This document shows, piece after piece, positions 1-8,307 of a stretch of 64,000 bases of DNA (its first letter is position 1; each line of letters opens with the position of its first letter). The translations under genes were made by a program, and so were the position numbers. This DNA is from JAMXLO01 sp963819855 (GTDB lineage: Bacteria > Pseudomonadota > Alphaproteobacteria > Acetobacterales > Acetobacteraceae). The notes beneath the pieces are model-generated. The model was given only the letters and a program-made list of their open reading frames with translations. It did not search any database and was not told where the DNA came from. Location of the stretch: the NCBI GenBank assembly GCA_963819855.1, contig CAWFYC010000012.1, positions 3,659 through 67,658 on the forward strand. The letters run 5' to 3'.

Positions 1-333
1 GAGGTAGAGCCAACCCGGCGCTCCTATCGAGCGAAGCTCCCACGGAGCGTCCGTCAGGGAAACGGTTAACTGATCGAGAGCAGTAACGCGGGTGTCCGCG
101 AAAAACGTGAAAGCGACCCGATACCTGCCTTCCTGATCCGGTGCATCAAAAACATCGGGCGCAGGACCATTGACCCAACGACCTTGGTCCTCATAAAGAC
201 CGGCGCCTACCGCCACCCATTCGGTATTTCTGATCTGATGGACAACGCTGAAGGCGCCAGTGTTGGTCGTAAGTGCCCTCGGCTTACCTAAGCTTTTTGA
301 CCAACGGATACCGCCCCAAACGCTCCCCGCCAA
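1..333 (-). CDS. Hypothetical protein, partial, cut by the left window edge
   Basis: The minus strand stays open from a TAG at 358-360 to the window edge. No ATG exists near the 5' end; a TTG at 333 is the most upstream plausible start. The translation is rich in aromatic and beta-type segments (for example FSVVHQIRNTEW and RVAFTFFADTR) and looks like an extracellular or structural beta domain. I do not recognise a family. It overlaps the 3' end of the preceding 71-residue frame by about 50 bases, so the two may be one gene broken by a frameshift. Confidence 0.35.
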   Translation of the reverse strand, partial: MAGSVWGGIRWSKSLGKPRALTTNTGAFSVVHQIRNTEWVAVGAGLYEDQGRWVNGPAPDVFDAPDQEGRYRVAFTFFADTRVTALDQLTVSLTDAPWELRSIGAPGWLYL

Positions 334-499
334 CAGCGCGCCTATCGGACGAGCCGCCTATCCAGTTCGAGAGTTGTGAGTGGGTAATCGGCTCCGGGCG
401 GTGCAATTCGGCGCTTAGGCTTGCCAGTTCTCGAATCCTTGCCTCAGCGCTCAAATCGCGAAGGGACCTCGCAACAGGCCGATCAGGTTTCTTGTCCAT
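284..499 (-). CDS. Hypothetical protein, 71 aa
   Basis: The ATG at 499 is preceded at good spacing by AGGAG on the minus strand, which supports translation. The N-terminal half is a charged helix (RSLRDLSAEARIRELASLS). The C-terminal half is basic and glycine-rich. No family is recognised. It follows the 194-residue gene by 27 bases on the same strand and overlaps the next frame, which suggests an operon or one frame-broken gene. Confidence 0.4.
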   Translation of the reverse strand: MDKKPDRPVARSLRDLSAEARIRELASLSAELHRPEPITHSQLSNWIGGSSDRRAVGGERLGRYPLVKKLR

Positions 500-526
500 T
501 ATCGCTGCTCCTGTGCTCTTTTCCGG

Positions 527-1111
527 TCAGCCAAAAGGCTTGGCGGCAACCGTGATTTCCGGGAGTGCCGTAAAGCTGCCATTGCTATCGAATCGCCAAC
601 CGTGAGAGCTGAGATAGCGTTGGGGGGGAGTATCTAGACCAGAGCGGCGCCAGGGTAGACCCGCAAATTCTACTTCAATCTGGTTAGCCTTGCCAGCGGA
701 AGCGTAATATCGGTAGACGACTTGGTAATGATCGTCGTCTCCAACACCATCTGACACAATTGGTCCGCTAAAAACTGGGGATGGGTTCCACCAGGAAGCT
801 ATAACGCGATCTCCTGTCTCCGGTGAGTGTACATGTTCTTCCATCCAATACTGCGCCTTAAACAAGAACCCCTCGGACAGCGTCTGACTATTAGGTCTTC
901 CTAACCAACGCGGCCATCGGATAACCCCCAGGGCAACGTCGGCGAACAAATTCGCATGTATCGTCAAACGGCTTACCCAATCTGTGGCTTCATTGGCCGT
1001 GGTTACAATCGGAATGAGGCGATCGAAGTCTTCCAGCGTCGCGTTTCGGATCTGAACGTCAAGTTGAGCGCCGTCCACCAACCGTGTATCAGGATTCGGT
1101 GCATTTACCAT
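527..1111 (-). CDS. Hypothetical protein, 194 aa
   Basis: The start is placed at the ATG at 1111; a TTG 18 bases upstream is also in frame but less likely. A GGGAG lies upstream. The protein has no obvious signal peptide or membrane segment. It is rich in tryptophan, tyrosine and acidic residues (GVGDDDHYQVVYRYYASAG) and seems to be mixed beta. I do not recognise the family. It lies 88 bases downstream of the stop of the gene split by two insertion sequences, on the same strand, and so probably belongs to the same transcription unit. Confidence 0.5.
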   Translation of the reverse strand: MVNAPNPDTRLVDGAQLDVQIRNATLEDFDRLIPIVTTANEATDWVSRLTIHANLFADVALGVIRWPRWLGRPNSQTLSEGFLFKAQYWMEEHVHSPETGDRVIASWWNPSPVFSGPIVSDGVGDDDHYQVVYRYYASAGKANQIEVEFAGLPWRRSGLDTPPQRYLSSHGWRFDSNGSFTALPEITVAAKPFG

Positions 1112-1258
1112 GACCTGAAGTACTCCCAAGGCTGTGCTCAGTTAGGGGCCGAGCTCCGATCCACGGCCCCGAGATCCTGATTTTCCTAAGTAATAATGCT
1201 CAGTCAAACGATAGTGCATCGACCTGAACCGCGAACAGTGAGAGTCTGTCCGGAAACC

Positions 1259-2097
1259 TCACGCGATTCTGCATAGCCTTCTGACCATCAGGCGGATGGA
1301 TGCCAGGAGCAGGAACGCGCGCGCCTTGTGGTTGAGGCTCTCCCAATCCTTGGCCAGGCGACGACAGCGGTTGAGCCATGCGAGGGTTCTCTCGACCACC
1401 CAACGTTTGGTCAGGACGACAAAGCCCTTTGCCTGGTCCGAACGCTTGACGATCTCCACATCCACCTGGGAGAGGATCGTTTTCATCGCCTTGCGGAATT
1501 CCGGCCCCTGATAGCCACCGTCGGCGTAGAGCTTCAGCAAGAAGGGGTAGAGCCCAAACAAAGTGGCCATCAGCATTGCACCGCCGTCGCGATCCTGAAT
1601 GTCGGCCGCGTGCACGATGGCGTGCAGCAGCAATCCCTGTAAATCTACCAGGATATGCCGCTTCTTCCCCTTGATCTTCTTGCCCGCATCATAGCCATGT
1701 GGGTCGATACAGGCCCCCCTTTTTCGGCGCTCTTGACGCTCTGGCTATCAATTACCGCGGCAGTGGGGCTGGCCTCTCGCGAGGCCTGTTCCCGACATTT
1801 CAGGTAGAGCGCATGGTGGATCTGCTCCAGCGTCCCGTCCCAGCTCCAGCGGTCGGTGTAATCGTACACCGTGCTACGCGGTGCGAGGTCCTTCGGGATG
1901 GCCCGCCATTGGCAGCCTGTGCTGAGGATGTACATCAGCCCATTGACCACCTCGCGAATATTGACCGAACGCTTGTTACCGCCTGGCTTGGCAGGCGGGA
2001 TCAGGGGCGCGATCTCGGCCCATTCATCGTCGGTCAGGTCGCTCTCATAGCGCAGCCCGCTGCGGTCGTAGCGGCGGCGGTTCTCTTCCGTCCACAT
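1259..2097 (-). CDS. IS5-family transposase, OrfA/OrfB joined by a -1 frameshift
   Basis: OrfA (ATG at 2097, stop near 1645) holds the N-terminal DUF4096-type domain (DLTDDEWAEIAPLIPP) and the first catalytic Asp in VIDSQSVKSAEKGG. OrfB, in the -1 frame down to 1259, holds the second Asp (YADGGYQGPEF) and the catalytic Glu region (RWVVERTLAWLNR). The frames meet at an A5G6 run (minus strand, 1724-1714). Slipping back one base there gives the normal family continuation EKGGACIDPHGYDAGKK. The family is known to use such shifts, so the element is probably intact and not broken. Start alternatives upstream of 2097 lack support. Confidence 0.85.
1714..1724 (-). promoter_or_regulatory. Probable programmed -1 frameshift site, A5G6
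   Basis: On the minus strand the zero frame reads GAA AAA GGG GGG CCT. Repeating one G puts the ribosome in the OrfB frame. The G run allows perfect re-pairing of the glycine tRNA. It lies just before the OrfA residues that deviate from the family, as expected for the IS427 group. Confidence 0.65.
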
Positions 2098-2460
2098 GTG
2101 GCACCTCGCGAATTGATGCCGCACAGCGAATCACAAGGCATTCTGCCGCTTCAAGCTCCTTGCGCTAACCGATTCTAAAGACTTAACTTGTTCCCGGACA
2201 GACACTGAGAACTGGGTTGCAGAGCCCCGGAAGGTCCTGCAGTGGAGGTTCATGACCTTTGGCGTGCCAGGATCTACACGTAAGATTCCTTGGAGACTCG
2301 CTGTAAGACTGGTGTTACCTGCTATGCGGATATCGGCCTGATCTACAATGCCTCCACCGCTTTCGCTGACCTGAACAGTGGCGGCTTGAGCGTCATCGTC
2401 GTCGTTTCCGATGACTGCACGCGCAAAGACAACGTAAAGGCCCGGTTCTTTCACCGTTAA

Positions 2461-4085
2461 CCCATCTTATTCACCGTACCGGCCGGCTGTACATATATTA
2501 CGAGTGGACAACCAATATGTTCGCGCACCGCCGCTGCTGGCTCGACCGCGTTTCAGACCGTATCTGGGAGGCGTTGAAGGTTGATCAGGTGGGATTCGAC
2601 CGGGGCACTTGCCCCGCCGCTCACGTTGGGCGCGGGATCAGCGCACCAATCAAGCCACGGAACAAGGCGGCGTCGGGGCAGTTTGCCGCGAACGACAGCT
2701 TGATCCGGCTGGCGGTCTCCTTGATTCGTACGGCGATCTTCAATAACCGCAGTCGGATCGTGGAGAATTCGCCGTTGGCCAGCGCTTGCGGTTTGGCGAT
2801 GGCATCGCGCACCGTCAGCATCAGCCAGTAGGCGGCGGTGTGCAGGATCAGTCGCATCTGGTTGGCCAGTGGTGAGCGGCAACTGGTGCGATCGGAGGCG
2901 AGTTGGCTCTTGTGCCGCTTGATCAGGTTCTCCGCCTGCCCACGTGCGCAGTAGATGCTGTCATAGAGCCATTCGGCGGTACCGTAGGTGATGTTGGTGA
3001 CGACGTAGCGGACGTCGAGACCTTTCCGCGTTGCCTCGATCCGCGCCACGACGCGACGGAGCTGCGACCAGGACTTGGCGCCGTATCGGGTCTCGGTGTA
3101 GTCGCGCACCACATCCAGGTTGGCGATGGCGCGCCGCACGCACACATCGTCGGTCTTGGCAAAGACCTGCGCGGCGAGGACCGCGTTGGTGGACAGACCG
3201 AAGATGTAGTGCACGCCGTGCTTTTCGCACCAGTCCATGGCCTCACGCCGGCCATAATGTCCGTCGCCACGAATGGTGATGCGTGTGTGCGGCCAGTGCA
3301 GTCGGATACGCCGCACCAACCGGCGCAGATGGGTGCGCACCTCCTTGCCATCTGGTGTTTTCCCGGGGCGCAAAATGGTCAGCACGCAATGGCCGGTGTC
3401 GGCGTCATAGATATGGATCGGCAGGAAGCAGCGTTCGTCGTAGTGCGCGTTGAACAGCGACAACTGCTGATGGCCGTGCACGGTGTCTGCGGTATCGTCG
3501 ATGTCGAGCGTGATCGACTTGGGCGCACGCCTGTAACTCTTGCACCATAGGTCCACCATGGCCCGCGTCAGTCGGATCAAGGTGCGCAGGTCGGGGGCAT
3601 TTTCCCAGCGTGACATGGTGGGTTGTGAAGCCAGGTGGTCTCCGCTTTCTGGTAGGCGCCCACAGGCGAGTTTGAAGGCCGGGTCCCTGCGTAGGTCGTC
3701 CAGATCATCGGCATCCGGGTATCCGCAGGCGATGGCGAAGACGCGGGCGCGCAGAATGTCCGCCATCGAATGGGTGATCAGATCAGGGTCACGATGGTCC
3801 GGGATGATCGCGGCCAATGTGTCGATCAGACCAAGTCGTTTGTCGGCACCGGCCAAAAGTAAAACACCGCCATCGGAACTGATCAGGCCGCCGTCGAACG
3901 CGGCGGTGATCTTCTTCTGGCCGATACTTGGCAAAGCGAACGGCAGAAGAGTATCGTCGTCGGTGGCGGGCATGGCAGATTCTGTCCTCGCTTCGAGAGT
4001 GGCGTCGACAACCAATCTCTATGCGATTCCAGGCGGTTGTACCATGCCCGTCAGCGAATCCCTGCTATGCGGTGAATAAGATGGG
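2461..4085. mobile_element. IS1380-family insertion sequence, 1625 bp
   Basis: Perfect 16-base inverted repeats, CCCATCTTATTCACCG at 2461-2476 and its complement at 4070-4085, bound a single long transposase gene. TTAA is repeated directly outside, at 2457-2460 and 4086-4089, and a four-base duplication is typical of the family. The inverted match extends to 21 bases only because the target GTTAAC is itself a palindrome. The element interrupts the same host gene as the IS5-like element, but closer to its 5' end. Confidence 0.9.
2621..3973 (-). CDS. IS1380-family transposase
   Basis: The product is 450 residues if it starts at the ATG at 3973; an in-frame start at 4015 would add 14. It has the family layout: N-terminal FDGGLISSDGGVLLLAG, the catalytic Asp region SITLDIDDTADTVHG, a second acidic segment ITIRGDGHYGRREAM, and the C-terminal RGQAENLIKRHKSQLASDR with its Glu. 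Length and motifs are complete, so the element may be active. It is transcribed in the same direction as the host gene it interrupts. Confidence 0.9.
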   Translation of the reverse strand: MPATDDDTLLPFALPSIGQKKITAAFDGGLISSDGGVLLLAGADKRLGLIDTLAAIIPDHRDPDLITHSMADILRARVFAIACGYPDADDLDDLRRDPAFKLACGRLPESGDHLASQPTMSRWENAPDLRTLIRLTRAMVDLWCKSYRRAPKSITLDIDDTADTVHGHQQLSLFNAHYDERCFLPIHIYDADTGHCVLTILRPGKTPDGKEVRTHLRRLVRRIRLHWPHTRITIRGDGHYGRREAMDWCEKHGVHYIFGLSTNAVLAAQVFAKTDDVCVRRAIANLDVVRDYTETRYGAKSWSQLRRVVARIEATRKGLDVRYVVTNITYGTAEWLYDSIYCARGQAENLIKRHKSQLASDRTSCRSPLANQMRLILHTAAYWLMLTVRDAIAKPQALANGEFSTIRLRLLKIAVRIKETASRIKLSFAANCPDAALFRGLIGALIPRPT

Positions 4086-4176
4086 TTAACTGGAACACAG
4101 TCACGTCGTTTAAATGGGACAAGCCAAATGATTTAACGCTACTGCCAATCACTGCGATTCTTGCCATCAACTCCTG

Positions 4177-4257
4177 CTATTTTGTGCCAACTGAGCGACG
4201 ACGTGGGGTGGCTTGCGGCCACCCTTGTGGGTCTCGGCCGTTGATATAATTAGCCAT
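4177..4257 (-). CDS. Possible small ORF, 26 aa
   Basis: An ATG at 4257 follows GGGGGTGAAAGTC and encodes a basic, proline-rich 26-residue peptide (MANYINGRDPQGWPQ at the start) ending in TAG. Nine bases later, behind CAGGAG, begins the IS-split gene, so the two look translationally coupled. No family is recognised. A perfect 7-bp stem (4206-4212 with 4218-4224) lies inside it, so the site may instead be regulatory. Confidence 0.3.
   Translation of the reverse strand: MANYINGRDPQGWPQATPRRRSVGTK
4206..4224. terminator. Possible hairpin downstream of the PEP-CTERM gene
   Basis: GGGTGGC and GCCACCC are separated by TTGCG. The hairpin lies about 60 bases downstream of the PEP-CTERM gene. No U-run follows on either strand, so termination is uncertain. 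Confidence 0.3.
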
Positions 4258-4282
4258 GACTTTCACCCCCGTGTGTTAGCCA

Positions 4283-5176
4283 TCAGGCGCGCACCGACAC
4301 GTCGTCGGTCTTGTGTTCGTGCTTGAGAATGGATAGCCAGACTGGGCGCCTGCCTCGGTGAGTTCCGCGCCGCTTCGAGAGCGGCGCCAGGCCCAGCAGA
4401 CCCACTCCCAGCAGCGCGATCGAACCCGGTTCGGGGACGAATTGCGCGGTGCTGGTGAAGCCGTTGAACAACGTGATCGTCGTCCCGTCGGCCTGAGGAG
4501 GAAACATGACTAAATTGGCCGGATTGGCAGAGAAGATATCCAGGAGGCCCGATCCGCCGGAGAAGAACCCGGTCTCGCCGGGGGAGGGCAGGAACGTCAC
4601 CACCGACTGGATCGTGAGCACCCCGCTCGTCAGGTCCAGGTCGGACGAACTCGTCACCATTGAACCGGTCGCGAGCGTGATGTCATCGGCCTGTCCGGTT
4701 GGTCCCGTGTTCGGGAAGTCAACTCCATCCATGGTCGCGAGCGGCATGCCGCCGTTCTGGTTTCCGGGATCCGCCTTCAACGAGACGCTGATGGAGGAGA
4801 AATGGAGTATCTCCGGCGGAGGGCCATTGGTGTGTGTATCCATGATATCGAAATAGAGCCCGTACCCGTTCGGATTCGGAATCGGGCTTGCAGGTTCGAA
4901 CCCTGCGGGCAAGAAGGGACTGCCGCCGCCCGAGCTGAATCCGGTGACCACCGAGAAGTAGTGGGCAGCGCCCGTGCCGTCCGGCTGACCGACATCACGC
5001 AGGAAACCCGTCGTGAAGATCGTGTCGGCGGTGAACGCGCTCCCCGGACCCGCGAGTGGCGTTGACGCGCCGGCCGGGTTCCAGGTGAACGGCAGCGCAT
5101 TGGCCACCGACGACGTGCCACCGCTGACCGCGGTCGCCACCAACAGTGTAGCGATCCAAACCTGACGATTGCCCAT
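4283..5176 (-). CDS. PEP-CTERM sorting-domain protein
   Basis: A secreted protein of 297 residues. A signal peptide (hydrophobic WIATLLVATAVSGG, cleavage near ANALP) is followed by a long low-complexity Gly/Ser/Pro-rich region. A PEP-CTERM tail follows: VPEPGS, the hydrophobic segment IALLGVGLLGLAPL and the basic cluster SKRRG. Such tails are recognised by exosortase and lead to surface or exopolysaccharide-associated export. The start at 5176 follows AGGGGGA. Unusually, about 28 residues continue after the basic cluster, where the family normally stops. It is divergent from a regulator gene with a 114-base gap. Confidence 0.8.
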   Translation of the reverse strand: MGNRQVWIATLLVATAVSGGTSSVANALPFTWNPAGASTPLAGPGSAFTADTIFTTGFLRDVGQPDGTGAAHYFSVVTGFSSGGGSPFLPAGFEPASPIPNPNGYGLYFDIMDTHTNGPPPEILHFSSISVSLKADPGNQNGGMPLATMDGVDFPNTGPTGQADDITLATGSMVTSSSDLDLTSGVLTIQSVVTFLPSPGETGFFSGGSGLLDIFSANPANLVMFPPQADGTTITLFNGFTSTAQFVPEPGSIALLGVGLLGLAPLSKRRGTHRGRRPVWLSILKHEHKTDDVSVRA

Positions 5177-5290
5177 TTGTTCTGGTCCCCCTTGGCGCTG
5201 TTTGCGACGGCGCGTTCGATGTGACCGCCAGCATGGGAAACCGGCCCGAAGCGGCGCTATGCGGCAGAGTTAAATTGGTACAAAATCTTT

Positions 5291-7603
5291 GTGGCAGAGG
5301 TTAAACCTGCGCCTTTTCAACGTGTTGTGCTGACGCGCGTGTCGCTCGGCGATCCCCCCAAAGCCGGCAGCAGGAGGGATGTGGTGGACGTGCGTGTCGC
5401 GAATGACGTGGTCCACTTCGCCGGGTTTCGCTTCGACCGGCGCAGTGGCGGGTTGTTTCGAGAGGATACGGCTGGCGGTTCCACCCCACTGGCGCTTGGC
5501 GCGCGTGCGCTCGATGTGCTCGCCGTGCTCGTCGCCCATCCGGGCGAACTGGTCTCGAAACAGGCGATCATGCAGGCGGTTTGGCCGCGCATGGTGATCG
5601 AGGACAGGAACCTGGCGGTGCAGATCTCGGCGCTGCGGCGGGTGCTGGACGACGGGCGGAGCGAAGGGAGCTGCATCCAGACCGAGGCAGGGCGTGGCTA
5701 CCGGTTCGTGGCGGCGGTCACCACGGGCGAGCGGGAACCGCCGCCGCCATCGGGTGTGTCCGCATCGGTGCCGCCCGCGGTGGAGCCCCCCGCAGACGTG
5801 CGGCCGAAGCCGCCGGTGCGTCAATCGCCATTCCGCCGGCGCACGATCGCCGGCGCGGTCGTCGCCGCTGGCGTTCTGGCCGTGATGTTGGCGGCGTGGG
5901 TTTGGAACACCACCTGGATCGGCGCAAACAGCACCAAACCACCGCGTCTCTCGATCGTCGTACTGCCTTTCCGGAACCTCAGCGATGCTGGTGGCGACGA
6001 CTATCTCGACGAGGCCATCACCGACGATCTGACTTCCGACCTCTCCCATGTGCCGGGGATGTTCGTCATCGCGCGCCAGACCGCCTACGCCTACCAGGGC
6101 AAGACCGTGGATATCCGCAAGGTCGGCGAAGAGCTTGGCGTCCGCTACGCGCTCGAGGGCAGCGTGCGCAGGATGGGCGACCAGCTCCGGGTGAACGCCC
6201 AGCTTATCGCCACCGAGAGCGGGGCGCATCTCTGGGCGGATCGGTTCGACCAGCAACTGAAGGACCTCAGCGCCGGTCAGGAGGCGATTGTCCGGCGCAT
6301 CGCTCAGACGCTGCAGGTGGCAATGATGGATGTGGAGAGCGCCCGCAGCAAGCGAGAGCGCCCGACAAATCCGGACGCTTTCGATCTGATCATCCGCGCG
6401 CGGTCGATCGGGCTGCATCCCATGGGTCCACAGGAGCACGCGGAGCGCCTGACGTTGTACGAGCAGGCCCTGCGGCTCGATCCGACCTCGGTTCTCGCGC
6501 TGACCGGGGTCGCTGGCGAACTGATCCGCCTCAGCGGCGGCGGCGGCAAGGACGAATTGAACCGCGCTGCACGATTGATCGCCGCGGCGGCCACGATCAG
6601 TCCGAATCACCTCATAGTGCTGGACACCGCCGCTTACCTGCTGATCCATCAGGGCCGTTTCGCCGAGGCACTGCCCGGCTATCAGCGTGTCCTGGACGAA
6701 TATCCGAACGCGGATGGTCCCTACAATCAGATTGGATATTGCCTGGTTTACGCGGGCCGTGCCGCAGCGGCAATTCCGATGATCGAGATGGCGATGCGCC
6801 TCAATCCAAGGAGCCCATACAACTACAGCCGTTACGAGAACATGAGTTTCGCACTGCTGCTCACCGGACGGTACGAGGAGTCGATCGCCTGGTCGCAGCG
6901 CGCGCTGGCCGCGAATCCCACCGTGTACCCGTATGTGCGGGCCCAGCACAGCATCCGCATTGCTGCTGCCCATGCACTGCTCGGACGTTCCGATGAGGCG
7001 CGTCGCGCGCTCACTGAGGCAAATCGGGTCTGGCCCTACGATACCGTGCGCTCGCACGCCCCCGAGGACCTCTCCAGCCGGGTGTACGCAGGGCAGATCG
7101 AGCGCTATCAGGCAGCCCTACGCCTGGCCGGGCATCGGGATCACGCGGACGAGGATGCGGATTTCGGCGTGGCGTCCGATGACACGTTGCATGCGGACCT
7201 TGCCGGATTGACGCCGACGACGGTTCCTGGCGCCACGACGATCCGCACCGCCGAACTTGAGCGATTGCTCGCCGAACGCAAGTCGATCGTGATCGATCCC
7301 ATGAGGGTTTCGTGGGGCCGGTCGATCCCGGGTGCGGTTGGGCTGAGGCACGCGGGTTCAGGCGTCAGCTATTCCGATGAGGCGCAGGATCGGCTCCGCG
7401 GGAAGATGCAGGCGCTGACCAAGGGCGACCTCGCGACGCCGATCGTAGCAATTGGCTTCAATTCCGAACGCTTCGACGGCCGCAACCTGGCGCTGCGGCT
7501 CGTCGCGCTCGGCTATACGCAGGTCTACTGGTACCGCGGCGGACGCGAGGCGTGGGAGGTCGCCGGTCTGCCGGAAGCCCAGGTCGACGTGCAGGACTGG
7601 TAG
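5291..7603 (+). CDS. Winged-helix (OmpR-type) transmembrane regulator with TolB-like/TPR region and C-terminal rhodanese-like domain
   Basis: Residues about 40-143 form an OmpR/CadC-type DNA-binding winged helix (LVSKQAIMQAVWPR, then GRGYRFVAAV). A proline-rich linker and one membrane segment follow (AGAVVAAGVLAVMLAAWVW, near 190-210). Next comes an adenylate-cyclase-associated or FlgO-like domain (SIVVLPFRNLSD), then TPR repeats to about 620. The last 110 residues resemble a rhodanese (IVIDPMRVSWGRSIPGAVG; YTQVYWYRGGREAWEVAGLP). The loop where rhodaneses carry their catalytic Cys reads VAIGFNSERFDGRNLAL and has none, so this domain is probably a binding module. The GTG at 5291 is the first start; a later GTG near 5384 would still keep the winged helix. 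It is divergent from the PEP-CTERM gene and may control it; that is inference. Confidence 0.8.
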   Translation: MAEVKPAPFQRVVLTRVSLGDPPKAGSRRDVVDVRVANDVVHFAGFRFDRRSGGLFREDTAGGSTPLALGARALDVLAVLVAHPGELVSKQAIMQAVWPRMVIEDRNLAVQISALRRVLDDGRSEGSCIQTEAGRGYRFVAAVTTGEREPPPPSGVSASVPPAVEPPADVRPKPPVRQSPFRRRTIAGAVVAAGVLAVMLAAWVWNTTWIGANSTKPPRLSIVVLPFRNLSDAGGDDYLDEAITDDLTSDLSHVPGMFVIARQTAYAYQGKTVDIRKVGEELGVRYALEGSVRRMGDQLRVNAQLIATESGAHLWADRFDQQLKDLSAGQEAIVRRIAQTLQVAMMDVESARSKRERPTNPDAFDLIIRARSIGLHPMGPQEHAERLTLYEQALRLDPTSVLALTGVAGELIRLSGGGGKDELNRAARLIAAAATISPNHLIVLDTAAYLLIHQGRFAEALPGYQRVLDEYPNADGPYNQIGYCLVYAGRAAAAIPMIEMAMRLNPRSPYNYSRYENMSFALLLTGRYEESIAWSQRALAANPTVYPYVRAQHSIRIAAAHALLGRSDEARRALTEANRVWPYDTVRSHAPEDLSSRVYAGQIERYQAALRLAGHRDHADEDADFGVASDDTLHADLAGLTPTTVPGATTIRTAELERLLAERKSIVIDPMRVSWGRSIPGAVGLRHAGSGVSYSDEAQDRLRGKMQALTKGDLATPIVAIGFNSERFDGRNLALRLVALGYTQVYWYRGGREAWEVAGLPEAQVDVQDW

Positions 7604-7606
7604 CCG

Positions 7607-8293
7607 TCACGCCATCTCCAGCACCCACGGCTCCGCGATGCCAAGTCCGCGCACGTCGATCCCGTTGGCCAGCTTCGCCGCATATGGCTCGTGATGATGC
7701 CCGTGCACGATCAGCCGCGCCGCCGCCACCTCGGCCAGCCGGTCGATCGCAGCAAAGCCGTGGCGATGGCAGGACGGTGCCTCGTGCGTCACCAGCACGT
7801 CGAAGCGATGCCGTGCCAGCCGCGCGAAATCCTCCGGGAAGATTAAATCGCGGTGCCACAGCGGCAGCCCGCCGCGCCAGTGCTCACTCGGCTTCAGGCT
7901 GTCGAGGAAATCGCGCCGCGTGTTGAAGCTGGGCGGTTCAATTTCGCCGCCGGGCTCGTCCACGCGTGGATACCAGATGCGCGGCTTGAACACGCCGCCC
8001 AGGCCGGCGATGCGCAGCCCAGCGACCTCGATCACCTTGCCGCCGATGTCGCCCTCGGGAAAGTCCGTGACCAGGTTGTCGAATACCGTATTGGTCTCGG
8101 CGTCCTTGTTGCCGATGATCCAGTGAATGCTCCAGCCCAGCGTGAACAGCGAGCCCAGCATGTGGCGCAACGGCACGCGCAGCTCGCAGTCTCCGAGCAG
8201 GATCAAGGTGCCTGGCTCCTCCGCGGCGCAAGCGCGCAGGATCGGCGGGAAATTGCCGTGCGGGTCGCCGGCGATGACGATGGGCGAAGACAC
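7607..8293 (-). CDS. Calcineurin-like metallophosphoesterase
   Basis: The open frame continues upstream into the antiporter, but the real protein starts at a GTG, at 8293 (GAGG at 8 bases) or 8302. It has about 228 residues and carries the dimetal phosphoesterase motifs in order: GDPHGN, LGDCE, IGNKD, VTHEAPS and HGHHH. The substrate cannot be told from the sequence. It starts within 15 bases of the antiporter stop on the same strand, so the two are probably co-transcribed. Confidence 0.8.
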   Translation of the reverse strand: MSSPIVIAGDPHGNFPPILRACAAEEPGTLILLGDCELRVPLRHMLGSLFTLGWSIHWIIGNKDAETNTVFDNLVTDFPEGDIGGKVIEVAGLRIAGLGGVFKPRIWYPRVDEPGGEIEPPSFNTRRDFLDSLKPSEHWRGGLPLWHRDLIFPEDFARLARHRFDVLVTHEAPSCHRHGFAAIDRLAEVAAARLIVHGHHHEPYAAKLANGIDVRGLGIAEPWVLEMA

Positions 8294-8307
8294 GCGGGAC
8301 ACCTCGA

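Larger units (their letters stand above)
1242..2205. mobile_element. IS5-family insertion sequence (IS427/IS1031-like), 964 bp
   Basis: The ends are imperfect inverted repeats: GAGTCTGTCCGG at 1242-1253, and the complement of GTGTCTGTCCGG at 2194-2205. The element is flanked by TGA at 1239-1241 and 2206-2208. A three-base TNA duplication fits the IS427/IS1031 side of the IS5 family. It carries a transposase in two overlapping frames on the minus strand. It is inserted in a host gene that reads through in frame when the element and one TGA are removed. Confidence 0.85.
1200..4167 (-). pseudogene. Unknown 123-codon gene split by two insertion sequences
   Basis: Three host pieces, 4167-4086, 2456-2206 and 1238-1200, join into one frame when the IS1380-like element plus one TTAA copy and the IS5-like element plus one TGA copy are removed. 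The joined gene starts with ATG at 4167 behind CAGGAG, reads through both junctions (FQLTVKEPG and ATQFSLFAVQV) and stops at TGA 1200-1202. The product would be 123 residues, with an acidic NDDDDAQ turn and alternating beta-like segments. No family is recognised. It sits 9 bases after a possible 26-codon ORF and upstream of two further unknown genes. The gene is inactive unless both elements excise precisely. Confidence 0.8.

Noticed and set aside
5270..7057. A 595-codon minus-strand frame opposite the regulator
   Set aside because: Composition is that of a GC-rich antisense shadow and no family pattern appears, while the plus-strand frame is clearly coding.
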